Assembly: GCA_903907555.1 (NCBI GenBank)
Contig: CAIVOO010000090.1
Location: 1 to 29,074 of the forward strand
Origin: an uncultured archaeon
GTDB lineage: Archaea > Nanobdellota > Nanobdellia > Woesearchaeales > CAIVOO01
DNA length: 29,074 nucleotides
Reading direction: 5' to 3'
In this document: positions 20,608 through 28,720 of the stretch, piece by piece
Numbering within the stretch: position 1 is the first letter of the stretch
Layout of the letters: each line of letters opens with the position of its first letter
Program-made: the position numbers and the translations under genes
The notes under the pieces: generated by a model
What the model saw: the letters and a program-made list of their open reading frames with translations, nothing else
Database searches by the model: none
What the model was told of the DNA's origin: nothing

Positions 20608-21174
20608 ATGATAAAAAGAGAGATACGCGTTCTCGGAATAGATGACGCACCTTTCAAAAAAGAAGTAGATAAAAAAGTTCTTGTTGTCGGGATTGTTTAC
20701 AGGGGCGGAAATTATCTTGATGGGGTTATTTCTGATTATGTTACTGTTGACGGCGATGACGCAACTGACAAGCTGATTGCGTTGATAAAAAGGACAAAGC
20801 ACCGCGGGCAGCTGCAGATGATAATGCTTAAGGGACTGGCTGTTGGCGGATTCAATGTCATAGACATTCACAAATTGTGGCACAAGACTAAGCTTCCTGT
20901 GCTTGTAGTGATGAAAAGGCTTCCGAGATGGGGAGAATTTTTCAGCGCAATGATAAACGCGCCCAACTGCAGGGAGAAGGCAATTCTTGTCGAGAAAGCA
21001 GGCGATATCACAAGAGCAAATCATTTATATATCCAATCGGCGGGATTGACAAAAAAGCAGGCATTTGAAGTGCTTAAGATATGCTGCACTCATGGCAAAA
21101 TTCCAGAGCCGCTGAGAGTTGCGCATATAATTGCTTCAGGAATCGTTGAAGGAGAAAGCAGGGGCAGAGCATAA
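20608..21174 (+). CDS. DUF99 family protein (endonuclease V-like fold)
   Basis: 188 aa, typical DUF99 length. Recognised from REIRVLGIDDAPF at the N-terminus, VVGIVYRGGNYLDGVISDYVTVDGDDAT, the segment IMLKGLAVGGFNVIDI and KLPVLVVMKRLP. DUF99 is an archaeal relative of the endonuclease V fold; the Asp in GIDDAPF and the later Asp in NVIDI would be metal ligands. Its biological target is unknown. It begins 13 nt after the RAM gene, and its stop overlaps the next ATG (TAATG). Confidence 0.85.
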   Translation: MIKREIRVLGIDDAPFKKEVDKKVLVVGIVYRGGNYLDGVISDYVTVDGDDATDKLIALIKRTKHRGQLQMIMLKGLAVGGFNVIDIHKLWHKTKLPVLVVMKRLPRWGEFFSAMINAPNCREKAILVEKAGDITRANHLYIQSAGLTKKQAFEVLKICCTHGKIPEPLRVAHIIASGIVEGESRGRA

Positions 21175-22259
21175 TGTACGACAAATTCGGACCAGAAAAG
21201 ATAATTCAGGTTTATGACCCAAATACAGGTATAAGAGGATTCGCAGTTATAGATAATACTGCGTTAGGGCCTGGGAAGGGCGGGATGAGATTAGTCCCTG
21301 ATGTCACGATTGAAGAAGTTTTCAGATTAGCAAGGGCAATGACATGGAAGAATGCACTTGCAGAACTGCCATTCGGCGGAGCAAAGTCAGGAATTGCTGC
21401 AGATCCTAAGAAAGTTAACAAGCAGGAAGTCCTCAAATGGTTTGGCAAGGCATTGAAGAATGTCCTAATCAAGGAATACATAGCAGGTCCTGACATGAAC
21501 ACAACAGAAGCTGAGATGGCTGCATTCTGCGAGGGAGCAGGAGACTTGAAAGCTGCCACGGGAAAGCCAACAGCGCTGGGAGGGCTGCCTCACGAATTAG
21601 GCTCAACAGGATTCGGGGTTGCTGAAGCCACGGATGTTGCAGTAATTTTTGCAAGAAAGAATATGAAAGACATGAAAGTTGCTATCGAGGGTTTTGGAAA
21701 TGTCGGGACATTCACAGCAAGATTCTTGTCGCAGAAAGGCGCGAAAATTGTTGCAGTATCAGACTCGAAAGGAACAATTTACAACGAAAAAGGGCTTGAT
21801 GCAGAGGAGTTAATAACAGTAAAGTCAGAGAAAGGAACTGTGATAGAATATCCTGACGGAAAAAAGCTTTCTGCAGCTGAATTATTTTCATTGCCTGTCG
21901 ATATATTGATACCTGGAGCAAGGCCTGACGTGATAAATGACTCCAATAAAGATTCAATTAAAGCTAAGATAATAGTTGAAGCTGCAAACATCCCAATGAA
22001 AGAGGATGTTGAGGAAGAATTATACAAGAAAGGAATTCTTGTAATACCAGATTTTGTTGCAAACGCAGGTGGGGTAATATCTTCATATGTCGAGCATATA
22101 GGCGGAACACAGGAGAAAATGTTTGATGAAGTAAGGACTAGAATACTCAAGAACACAAGAGCAGTCCTTGAGTTATCTAAGAAAGAAAAGATAAGCCCGC
22201 GAAAGGCAGCGATGAAGATAGCGCAAGAACGCGTTAAGAAGGCAATGGAGAATAGATGA
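21174..22259 (+). CDS. glutamate dehydrogenase (Glu/Leu/Phe/Val family)
   Basis: 361 aa, shorter than hexameric GDH (about 415) and closer to leucine/amino-acid dehydrogenase length. Catalytic segment MTWKNALAELPFGGAKSG (57-73) with Lys59 and Lys71; GPDMNTTEAEM with Asp107; the NAD(P) loop GFGNVG at 173-178; and DFVANAGGVISSYVEHIGG in the C-terminal part. It oxidatively deaminates an amino acid, most likely glutamate, or runs in reverse. Substrate choice between glutamate and branched-chain amino acids is not decided here. It overlaps both neighbours (1 nt before, ATGA after). Confidence 0.88.
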   Translation: MYDKFGPEKIIQVYDPNTGIRGFAVIDNTALGPGKGGMRLVPDVTIEEVFRLARAMTWKNALAELPFGGAKSGIAADPKKVNKQEVLKWFGKALKNVLIKEYIAGPDMNTTEAEMAAFCEGAGDLKAATGKPTALGGLPHELGSTGFGVAEATDVAVIFARKNMKDMKVAIEGFGNVGTFTARFLSQKGAKIVAVSDSKGTIYNEKGLDAEELITVKSEKGTVIEYPDGKKLSAAELFSLPVDILIPGARPDVINDSNKDSIKAKIIVEAANIPMKEDVEEELYKKGILVIPDFVANAGGVISSYVEHIGGTQEKMFDEVRTRILKNTRAVLELSKKEKISPRKAAMKIAQERVKKAMENR

Positions 22260-22810
22260 AGACAGAGGTAACTCCTGAAAGGCTGAAAGAATTCGTTGAT
22301 GAGCTTGAGCACAAAAAAATAAAATATTTCATTATAGCAGGTTGGGGCCTTGACGGAAAAAGGGGCTACCAGACAAGGCCGCATCAGGATGCAGACATTC
22401 TAGTTTTGGAAAAAGACAAGTCTGAAGTTGAAAAAGTAATAGAAAAGCTGAATTATTCCAGAAAACAATTTGGAAATGTAAATAAATTGAAGAGGGAAGA
22501 CGGCAGCAAGATAGATTTGACATTCATGACAATTGAGGGGGATGAAGCTGTGACTTATGGAGGGATAGCTGAGACAAGATTCCCGAAGAAATTGATAGAT
22601 AAAACCCAGAAAGGCCATCTGCAAGGCATAGAATTTAATGTCGGGGCAAACGAGCTGCTAAAAACATGGGGACAGCATGCAGGCAATGAAGAAGACAGGA
22701 AATATGCGGCAACGCTTCCTGCAGATGAAGGATTAATGAAAAGGATTAAGAGAATCTTAAAGAGTCCAGAAGATATGCAGAAACACTTCCAGCAGACAAA
22801 GAATTTATGA
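22256..22810 (+). CDS. nucleotidyltransferase of the aminoglycoside/lincosamide type
   Basis: 184 aa. The fold signature reads IIAGWGLDGKRGYQTRPHQDADILV: Gly29 loop, then TRPHxD and the metal pair Asp45/Asp47. A third acidic residue lies in GSKIDLTFM. The TRPHxDxD form is that of LinA/ANT(2'')-like antibiotic adenylyltransferases, but in archaea such genes have other, unknown substrates. ATGA overlap with the dehydrogenase gene ties it to that operon. It is the last gene of the unit; 27 nt later the convergent neighbour ends. Confidence 0.78.
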   Translation: MKTEVTPERLKEFVDELEHKKIKYFIIAGWGLDGKRGYQTRPHQDADILVLEKDKSEVEKVIEKLNYSRKQFGNVNKLKREDGSKIDLTFMTIEGDEAVTYGGIAETRFPKKLIDKTQKGHLQGIEFNVGANELLKTWGQHAGNEEDRKYAATLPADEGLMKRIKRILKSPEDMQKHFQQTKNL

Positions 22811-22839
22811 AGAATATTGAGAGAATCCTTGATAATTTT

Positions 22840-23235
22840 TTACTCTCTTCTCCTCACAAAGTGTGTTGAGTGGCGGTATTTTTTTGCGTTTGCCCATACT
22901 ATTTCTGCCAAAGGATTTAAGGTTTCGACAACATCAGTCCCGTATCTCTTAAGCTGCTTGTCAATTTGGAACTTGCCGTATTCTGTAATGAAATAGGAAT
23001 CTGTTCTATGCGACCAGTCCTGAAGAAATTTTTCATTCTGCATATCAGCAATTATTCCTGCAAGACCATCCTGTGCAAATGTTTTCTTAAAATGAGGATA
23101 TACATCTGCAGCTTTCTGCAGTCCATAAGCTAATGCATTCCTGTCAAAGAAATACAGCTCTTTCTTTATCAGAATCAAAGCATAAACTATGTGCTTATAT
23201 TCCATGCGACTTAGCAATTCTGTTTCATTTGTCAT
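22840..23235 (-). CDS. helical protein, unknown function
   Basis: 131 aa from the ATG at 23235, 29 nt downstream of a TATA box; the two upstream codons of the longer frame are not needed. Mostly helical and basic at the C-terminus (AKKYRHSTHFVRRRE). The segment FITEYGKFQIDKQLKRYG looks like the end of a winged-helix or PadR-type wing, and the first half (ELLSRMEYKHIVYALILIKKELYFF) like helices before it, but no family is certain. No Cys, no membrane segment. Confidence 0.6.
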   Translation of the reverse strand: MTNETELLSRMEYKHIVYALILIKKELYFFDRNALAYGLQKAADVYPHFKKTFAQDGLAGIIADMQNEKFLQDWSHRTDSYFITEYGKFQIDKQLKRYGTDVVETLNPLAEIVWANAKKYRHSTHFVRRRE

Positions 23236-23260
23236 GAGCAACCAGATTCAATATGAGCAG

Positions 23261-23270
23261 TTTATATAGA
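23261..23270 (-). promoter_or_regulatory. TATA box of the gene 22840-23235
   Basis: Minus-strand CTATATAAAC, centred about 29 nt before the ATG. Confidence 0.5.
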
Positions 23271-23281
23271 TTTCGGATTCC

Positions 23282-23770
23282 TCATCTTTGTGATACGTAA
23301 GATTTTCGATTTCTTATGATAATCATTGCAAGGATAAGTGATAATGCCATGATTATTACATACTGAAGATAATCTGTTTCTGTACTTTTATTCATTTGTT
23401 CACCATCAACTTCAGAAATATTTTCTTTATCTGCTCCTATAATCTTCAATCCTACAGCAGGAAATACCCCGAATCCATTATTTTCATAAGTCGCTTTTAC
23501 GACTAGAATTTCATCATCTACCCGGTCAGTAAGCCTTGCAGTTATCTTCTCTGAGTTTTTCGGCAAGATGCTTCCCTTGTTTTTTGATAATGTAATTCCG
23601 TCTGGCGCCAGAAGCTCATAATCTATTTCAAAATCATTCGGATTCATAATTATGAATTCCTGTACATTGCTGGCTGTGAAATCCAGCTTGTCAGGAGAGA
23701 CTGCAATGCCTGCAGCCGACACAGTTTTTAGCATAAATAAAAAAAATAAAAAACAATATAAAAATTTCAT
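23282..23770 (-). CDS. secreted Ig-like domain protein with C-terminal membrane anchor
   Basis: 162 aa. Signal peptide 1-19 (LYCFLFFLFMLKTVSAA), then a beta-sandwich region of about 90 residues that opens with IAVSPDKLDFTASNVQEFIIMNPND, a pattern common to MSP/ASH-like Ig folds. A membrane helix YVIIMALSLILAMIIII lies near residues 136-153, followed by a basic tail, so it is anchored with the sandwich outside. Its start overlaps the stop of the upstream LTD gene (TGATG); the two form one surface-protein operon. Confidence 0.72.
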   Translation of the reverse strand: MKFLYCFLFFLFMLKTVSAAGIAVSPDKLDFTASNVQEFIIMNPNDFEIDYELLAPDGITLSKNKGSILPKNSEKITARLTDRVDDEILVVKATYENNGFGVFPAVGLKIIGADKENISEVDGEQMNKSTETDYLQYVIIMALSLILAMIIIRNRKSYVSQR

Positions 23771-25092
23771 CAGCTCACCGCTACAATGGTAACTTCCCCG
23801 ACATAATCACCAACAGTTATGCCTTCAGGTATGAACAATTTGAATGCAAGAGGCATTAATGATTCATCAGCCGGAGGAAGCTCTGCTGGCACTACTTGCA
23901 TGTTTGCCTGCATAACCCCTGAAAGCGAGCTTTCGAAGTCATTGTCAAGGCTGAACTGCAAATTTGATGCAGGTATTGTGCTTTTGCTGTTCGACAGGTT
24001 TGTTCCGTAAATTCCCAAATCTATCTGCACATTTCCTATATTTTTCACAGAAGCCTTCTGCCCGAATACATCATCTCCTAATAATTGGACAAAGCTGTTT
24101 GGCGCGCCTGATGGAAAGTTCAAATTGCTCGCATCCAATTCAATAGCTGCCGTCGGCATGAATTCGAAGTCTGCTGTAGCTGTTGATTCATTGCTTGAGT
24201 CTGAAACAGCAACTGTTATTGTGTGGTTGCCTGGAGCAAGATAGAATGGCGCGCTGACATTTCCTGAAAATATTGCTGTTGTGTTATCCAAATCTTTAAT
24301 TTTAATCAATACAGCATAAGACACATCATCAATATTAGCAGTTACAGAAATATTATCCATGCCATTCGAATCAGAAACTGTTGCATTAATCTTGATATTC
24401 TTCATTCCGCCAGGAAGTGGATAGATTTGTACGCCTGATACATTGCTCTCATCCAATAATTTTATGTCAATTATCTGCGGAAGGGTGTTTTCTACAGAAA
24501 CTTTCAGCAAAACATCGCTTCCAGAGCTTGTATTATTCAAAATCATACTGCTGTTCTGCAAGTCTGGTGTTGATTCTGCAAAATCAAAAGAATTATTTTC
24601 TGTATCGTTGTATAAATCACCTCTTCTCAAAGATTTCCCAGCTGGGACGTGGTTGGCTGGATTTCCTTCAAATAAGCCAGCCTGGATATTTGCAGGATTT
24701 CCCCAGCCAACCGCGTCGATAGTTTGATTGTTATGCACTAATGAAACGCCTGCATCTGTGTTTGTAAGCGTTATCGCTTCCTCATAATCAGCATTAGACC
24801 AGTTTGCATCATCTTTCAATGTTGACCAGCCAGCGTCTGCAATTAAATAAAATTGCCTTGGCTGCAAAACAGTTCCTTGGGGAATTGTTGCATCTGCTGC
24901 AGAGCTTTCTGTCTTAATCACGTAGCCGCTTATATCCACAGAAGAATCTGTTGGATTAAATAATTCCATAGCCTCCCCGCCAGTCTCTGTGCCGACAGGG
25001 TCGTACAAAACCTCTGATATAATCACACTGTTTGCTGCAAATGCGCTTGCAACCAGCAGGTTCAGTACCAAAAACCAAATAATCTCTTTCAT
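23770..25092 (-). CDS. secreted lamin-tail-domain (LTD) protein
   Basis: 440 aa. Signal peptide 1-19. Residues 21-135 are a lamin-tail domain: VIISEVLYDPVGTETGGEAMELFNPTD, then VDISGYVIKT and the closing strand SLVHNNQTIDAVGWG. The rest contains Ig-like and repeat-rich beta regions with many Asn-x-Ser/Thr sequons. LTD proteins of bacteria and archaea are often cell-surface adhesins or linked to secreted nucleases; no enzymatic domain is seen here. Start: ATG at 25092 with a strong Shine-Dalgarno GGAGGTG. First gene of a two-gene operon. Confidence 0.83.
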   Translation of the reverse strand: MKEIIWFLVLNLLVASAFAANSVIISEVLYDPVGTETGGEAMELFNPTDSSVDISGYVIKTESSAADATIPQGTVLQPRQFYLIADAGWSTLKDDANWSNADYEEAITLTNTDAGVSLVHNNQTIDAVGWGNPANIQAGLFEGNPANHVPAGKSLRRGDLYNDTENNSFDFAESTPDLQNSSMILNNTSSGSDVLLKVSVENTLPQIIDIKLLDESNVSGVQIYPLPGGMKNIKINATVSDSNGMDNISVTANIDDVSYAVLIKIKDLDNTTAIFSGNVSAPFYLAPGNHTITVAVSDSSNESTATADFEFMPTAAIELDASNLNFPSGAPNSFVQLLGDDVFGQKASVKNIGNVQIDLGIYGTNLSNSKSTIPASNLQFSLDNDFESSLSGVMQANMQVVPAELPPADESLMPLAFKLFIPEGITVGDYVGEVTIVAVS

Positions 25093-25106
25093 GATACACC
25101 TCCATT

Positions 25107-25133
25107 TTTTGCTCTAAAGCAAAAGTATAAATA
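25107..25133 (-). promoter_or_regulatory. TATA box and adjacent inverted repeat before the LTD gene
   Basis: TATTTATACT (25124-25133, minus) is followed by a perfect 7-bp inverted repeat TTTTGCT-ctaa-AGCAAAA (25107-25124), which lies between the box and the Shine-Dalgarno; a possible operator. Confidence 0.45.
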
Positions 25134-25169
25134 TCAAAAGCCATTTTCTGCCTTTGAGGTTGATGTAGG

Positions 25170-25238
25170 ATGTCTCAGAATCGAACTGTCATCATCCATC
25201 GTGATGGTGTCAGCATAACAGAGTCTCATCATCGACCT
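25170..25238 (-). ncRNA. C/D box small guide RNA (sR-type)
   Basis: On the minus strand all four boxes occur in order: C box ATGATGA (25232-25226), guide GACTCTGTTATG (25225-25214), D' box CTGA (25213-25210), a 14-nt spacer, C' box ATGATGA (25195-25189), guide CAGTTCGATT (25188-25179), D box CTGA (25178-25175). Guide and spacer lengths match archaeal dual-guide sRNAs, which direct 2'-O-methylation at the base paired five positions before D or D'. Predicted targets would hold AATCGAACTG (G methylated) and CATAACAGAGTC (A methylated). A TATA box sits about 26 nt upstream. Target RNAs were not identified. Confidence 0.85.
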
Positions 25239-25261
25239 CCTGTTTATTTTCTAGAATTTTG

Positions 25262-25273
25262 AGTATAATAATT
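25262..25273 (-). promoter_or_regulatory. TATA box of the C/D box sRNA
   Basis: Minus-strand TTATTATAC, centred near 25267; predicts a transcript start about 25240, immediately before the C box. Confidence 0.5.
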
Positions 25274-25298
25274 CGAGCTGTCTTGAACTAGACAACAG

Positions 25299-25310
25299 GT
25301 TTATAAATCA
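25299..25310 (+). promoter_or_regulatory. TATA box of the E1-like operon
   Basis: GGTTTATAAATC centred 26 nt before the ATG at 25330. Confidence 0.55.
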
Positions 25311-25329
25311 CAAAATTCGCTCCTCTGTT

Positions 25330-26022
25330 ATGCGCTATCATCGCCAAGAACTGGTTATTGGAAAGAAAGCTCAAAATAAATTAAGAAATGCTTCTGTATG
25401 CATCGTTGGAGCTGGAGCTCTTGGCAGCATTTCTGCTGAACTTCTTGCAAGGGCTGGCGTAGGAAAATTAAGAATCATCGATAAAGATGTTGTGGAGTTG
25501 AGCAATCTTCAAAGGCAGAGCATGTATACAGAGGATGATATAGGGCAATTTAAGGCAGATGCTGCAAAAAATCACTTGCTACAGATTAACAGTGATGTTT
25601 CTGTAGGGAAAAAAGTCGTGGAACTGAATCATAAGAATGTAAATCTCATAAAAGCGGATGTTGTTCTTGACTGCACAGACAATCTTGAAACTAAATTTCT
25701 AATTAACGATTATTGCATCAAAAATAAGATTCCGTTAGTCCATGGCTCTGCTGTTAAAACTGCGGGCTTTGTTTTTGTTATCAATGATGGAGCCTGTTTG
25801 AGATGCTTCTTGGACAAGAAACAGCCTTATGGAACTTGCGCAGATGTCGGTGTGCTTAATGTGTTAACGCACATGATAGCATCCATGCAGGCAACCCAAG
25901 CATTAAAACTCATTATCGGAGAGAAATATGAGAAAAACCTTATCAGAATTGATCCTTGGAACAGCAGGTTTGAAATTATCAAGGTAAAAAAGAACAGTAA
26001 ATGTCCTATGCATAGGAAGTAG
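25330..26022 (+). CDS. ThiF/MoeB/E1-like adenylyltransferase
   Basis: 230 aa. Opens with RYHRQE, the family's N-terminal signature. ATP site: VGAGALGS (Gly27, 29, 32), then IIDKDVVELSNLQRQ with Asp51, Asn59 and Arg62, Lys75, and LDCTDN with Asp117. Cys170 in GTCADVGVL is the usual conserved Cys. The zinc site is CLRC (156-159) plus CPMH (225-228), so His replaces the fourth Cys. E1-like enzymes adenylate the C-terminus of ThiS, MoaD or SAMP-type proteins for sulfur transfer or protein tagging. The next gene, one base away, could be its partner, although that protein lacks a Gly-Gly end. Confidence 0.88.
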   Translation: MRYHRQELVIGKKAQNKLRNASVCIVGAGALGSISAELLARAGVGKLRIIDKDVVELSNLQRQSMYTEDDIGQFKADAAKNHLLQINSDVSVGKKVVELNHKNVNLIKADVVLDCTDNLETKFLINDYCIKNKIPLVHGSAVKTAGFVFVINDGACLRCFLDKKQPYGTCADVGVLNVLTHMIASMQATQALKLIIGEKYEKNLIRIDPWNSRFEIIKVKKNSKCPMHRK

Positions 26023-26023
26023 C

Positions 26024-26272
26024 ATGGAATTCGAAATAAAAAAATGCAAGAAGAATGCCGCCTATAAGGTAATCCCAAAAAAAAAGGTGAAGCTTAATCT
26101 GGAAAAGATTAAAAAGTCTTTTGAAGTCATGATTGATACGCCAATAGCGTTAGTTATAAAAAGGGATGATGAAATAATTGTGAAAGAATATGGTGAGTTG
26201 ATGTTCAAAACGCTAACTGATATTGATAAAATACGAAAAATTGCAGATGAGATATATGAGGTGGGAGCTTGA
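26024..26272 (+). CDS. 82-aa protein coupled to the E1-like enzyme, unknown function
   Basis: 82 aa, Lys-rich N-terminus (EIKKCKKNAAYKVIPKKKVKLN), then an alpha/beta pattern: helix IKKSFEVM, strands ALVIKR and EIIVKEYGELMFK, helix DIDKIRKIADEIYE. It ends in VGA, not the Gly-Gly tail of a ubiquitin-like modifier. It begins 1 nt after the E1-like stop, so it is co-translated and probably acts with it, as a carrier lacking the normal tail or an adaptor. No family recognised with confidence. Confidence 0.62.
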   Translation: MEFEIKKCKKNAAYKVIPKKKVKLNLEKIKKSFEVMIDTPIALVIKRDDEIIVKEYGELMFKTLTDIDKIRKIADEIYEVGA

Positions 26273-27447
26273 AGTTCCACGTTAAAAGCATCTACAGCCC
26301 GAAGCTGATGACTATAGCTTTTGTGATGGCTTTTTACGCTTTTATCACAGGTGTTTTTGAGCCGATAATGGCTCCGACTGCCAAGGCATTCGGAATTTCT
26401 GACTTGCAGGTTGGATTGATATTCTCGATAGCTCCACTCATGACAATACTATTCGCGCCTATTTTTGGAAAATTGTCAGATGTTGTTGGCAGGAGGCGTG
26501 TCGCATTATTCGGATTAGTTGTTGAGATAATTGCAGTCAGCCTTTATATGTGGAGGCCTGTCTGGTGGGTTTTCCTTATCGGCAGGGCATGCGATGCAAT
26601 AGGATATTCAGCAGTAATTTACAGTTCCATAGCAAAGATGGAAGATAAAGTAAAAGACCACAAAAGAGGGGCGAGCACAGGGCTTGGGCTAAGCCTGATG
26701 AGAATAGGAGAAATGACCGCTCCGTTGTTGGGAGGAGTGGTTGCAGACAAGTTTGGAGTGAATGCTCCGTTCGTTGTATCAATAATCTGCGCAGTCATAC
26801 TCATAAGCTATCTTTTCAGGTTAAAGACAAAGCATCACAAGCTGAAAATTGAGAGGAAAAACCTGAATCCATTTGCTTCGCTGAAAACTTTTTTACACGT
26901 AAAAGAACTCAGGGTTATGATTCTTCTTGGATTCTTCATGAGCTTCATACAGCCATCTCTTGGAATCTTCTTATCTCTTTACATTATTGAGCATCTGAAG
27001 GGAAGCTATTCAGATATCGGACTTATCATGTTCTCATTGATGATAGTTGGAGGTTCCCAATTTCTAATTGGAAAGCTGGTTGATAAGATCGGCAGCATAA
27101 AACTCATAATTGCAGGCACAACAACTGTTGCAGTTGCATTAATATTAATGTCATTTTCGAATACAATACTGCATTTCGTGCTAAGCGCGTTGCTGCTTTC
27201 CTGCGGTTCTGCTTTCTGGAGCACATCAGCCTGGTGCTACATGTCAAAGGTTGGAGAAAAGATTGGCAAGGAAGGAGAAATAGTCGGAGCTTATGCTTCA
27301 TTGGCAACAATGGGTGTTATGGCGAGCATGATAATAAGCGGAGCAGTAGTCGGAGCCTTCGGATTCAAGACATTGCTTGTTATGAATTCTGTGATTGTAA
27401 TATGGGTTGTATTCATGGCTGCGCTGATGTTCCAGAATAACGGGTGA
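26269..27447 (+). CDS. major facilitator superfamily transporter
   Basis: 392 aa, 12 hydrophobic segments. The MFS loop 2-3 motif is clear: GKLSDVVGRRRV, with a weaker second copy GKLVDKIGSIK in the C-terminal half. Start codon is TTG at 26269, overlapping the stop of the preceding gene as TTGA; no ATG keeps the first helix intact. Substrate unknown; drug or metabolite efflux is the usual role of such 390-residue members. Last gene of the E1-like operon. Confidence 0.85.
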   Translation: MKFHVKSIYSPKLMTIAFVMAFYAFITGVFEPIMAPTAKAFGISDLQVGLIFSIAPLMTILFAPIFGKLSDVVGRRRVALFGLVVEIIAVSLYMWRPVWWVFLIGRACDAIGYSAVIYSSIAKMEDKVKDHKRGASTGLGLSLMRIGEMTAPLLGGVVADKFGVNAPFVVSIICAVILISYLFRLKTKHHKLKIERKNLNPFASLKTFLHVKELRVMILLGFFMSFIQPSLGIFLSLYIIEHLKGSYSDIGLIMFSLMIVGGSQFLIGKLVDKIGSIKLIIAGTTTVAVALILMSFSNTILHFVLSALLLSCGSAFWSTSAWCYMSKVGEKIGKEGEIVGAYASLATMGVMASMIISGAVVGAFGFKTLLVMNSVIVIWVVFMAALMFQNNG

Positions 27448-27554
27448 TTTCTTAAACAATCTATGATTACTATACAGAATAATCAACTGATTATTTAATG
27501 CCTCAAAATCAATTCAACTAAATCAGGTTCAACATATTTTTTTCTTACCGTAAT

Positions 27555-27857
27555 TTATGTTAACAAAGTATATAATTTATATCCAATATTTGTATACACA
27601 TAATATTTACCTAGCCACACTATTCCTGAAATAAGGTTTGAATATGTTTTTATGGCTTGCGGATCAACATGTTTTTCTTTACTATTATACTCTTCTGTTA
27701 AATCTTTAATCATTTCTTTTCTAATCTTATTGATAATTTTATCTCCCCAGTAGGGGGTGAGGATTAATGCGGATTTTCCAGCAAGTTTATGAATTGGAAC
27801 TGGATTTTCCTTTAGATTTAATATCTCTTCTAAGCTTTTAGTAATATGAATCTTCAT
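27555..27857 (-). CDS. 100-aa protein, unknown function
   Basis: From the ATG at 27857 (MKIHITKSLEE), chosen over a longer frame to 28025 because GAGGGGGG (27865-27871 and the base before) is a strong Shine-Dalgarno and the longer frame overlaps the preceding gene. Mixed alpha/beta, Lys-rich (KIINKIRKEMIKDLTEEYNSK), no Cys, weak hydrophobic C-terminus (VWLGKYYVYTNIGYKLYTLL). Last gene of the right-edge operon; one base separates it from the preceding stop codon. No family recognised. Confidence 0.58.
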   Translation of the reverse strand: MKIHITKSLEEILNLKENPVPIHKLAGKSALILTPYWGDKIINKIRKEMIKDLTEEYNSKEKHVDPQAIKTYSNLISGIVWLGKYYVYTNIGYKLYTLLT

Positions 27858-27858
27858 T

Positions 27859-28317
27859 TTATAACCCCCCTCTTTGAATTTTGATATTGTAATATTGGAT
27901 ACACTTAAAATAACAACGAGGGTGCATACAGTAATCTCTAGTAATAATGTCCTCACCGAGAACAAATGCATTTGAGTTTTCAGGGGCTGTTTTTCTAATC
28001 TTATCATCACGAAGGCGTTTTTCAATTAAAATATCCCAAAATGCCGACCCATCATAATTAGACTCTCTCCCTATAGAAACTACTCCTCCATTCTTACGAA
28101 TACGTTCTAAGTCGGCAACTACATCTCGATGGCAATATCTTCTCATCTCCTTAAACTCTTTTTGTTTACTCACTAAATACTCCAGTGGAAGACTTGATTC
28201 ACTAAAGCTCATTAATTTTGGATGCTCTATAGGCACAACTGAAACATATACCCCATTATCCCTTCTACGAAAATCTTTTCCTTCACTTATTAATTCTATT
28301 AATCTTCTATCTTTCAT
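27859..28317 (-). CDS. 152-aa protein, unknown function
   Basis: 152 aa. Basic and mixed alpha/beta (SEGKDFRRRDNGVYVSVVPIEHPKLMSF; LRDDKIRKTAPENSNAFVLGEDII). Four Cys or His in the last 40 residues (YCMHPRCYFKC) could bind zinc. AAAGGAAT precedes the ATG. Third gene of the four-gene operon, 3 nt after the previous stop. No family recognised; the AT-rich composition suggests acquisition. Confidence 0.55.
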   Translation of the reverse strand: MKDRRLIELISEGKDFRRRDNGVYVSVVPIEHPKLMSFSESSLPLEYLVSKQKEFKEMRRYCHRDVVADLERIRKNGGVVSIGRESNYDGSAFWDILIEKRLRDDKIRKTAPENSNAFVLGEDIITRDYCMHPRCYFKCIQYYNIKIQRGGL

Positions 28318-28320
28318 TTT

Positions 28321-28716
28321 TTATTCCTTTGAATTTACATAATCTACAACTTTTTGTATACAATCTTCTCTAATATTCTCCTCTTCGTCTTGTTTTGTTA
28401 TAGCTTTATTACAACAATTTTTTTCAGCAAATTCATAAATTTCCTTAACCTGTTTTTTAGGCTCAATGTAATGTACCAAATCAATAAAGGCAGTAGCATC
28501 AGGAGAGGTATAATGACAGACACTAACCTCAAAAGAATCAAAAAAGAAATGTTCACTTTTCTCTACACATATTATTAAATGGATATTATCATTCTTAATT
28601 GTTCCGTACATTACAGTCTCATCATATAATTTAGCCTTACTGCAGTATTCAGATTTTTTCCAAATAGCTTCTTTAGCAAGCCTTGCAATATCTTCTAATT
28701 TTAATTCGTTTGCCAT
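28321..28716 (-). CDS. 131-aa protein, unknown function
   Basis: 131 aa, acidic overall. Opens with a helix ELKLEDIARLAKEAIWKKSEYCSKA; the middle is beta-like (VMYGTIKNDNIHLIICVEKSEHFFFDSFEVSVCHY), the end helical (IREDCIQKVVDYVNSKE). Four Cys are scattered, with a CC pair near residue 102. No membrane segment. It follows the upstream gene by 4 nt. No family recognised. Confidence 0.55.
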   Translation of the reverse strand: MANELKLEDIARLAKEAIWKKSEYCSKAKLYDETVMYGTIKNDNIHLIICVEKSEHFFFDSFEVSVCHYTSPDATAFIDLVHYIEPKKQVKEIYEFAEKNCCNKAITKQDEEENIREDCIQKVVDYVNSKE

Positions 28717-28720
28717 TTTA

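Noticed and set aside
21779..22384. 201-codon minus-strand reading frame
   Set aside because: It is antisense to the dehydrogenase and nucleotidyltransferase genes, both with recognisable motifs.
27555..28025. Longer 156-codon version of the gene ending at 27555
   Set aside because: Its first 56 codons overlap the neighbouring gene; a strong Shine-Dalgarno marks the ATG at 27857.
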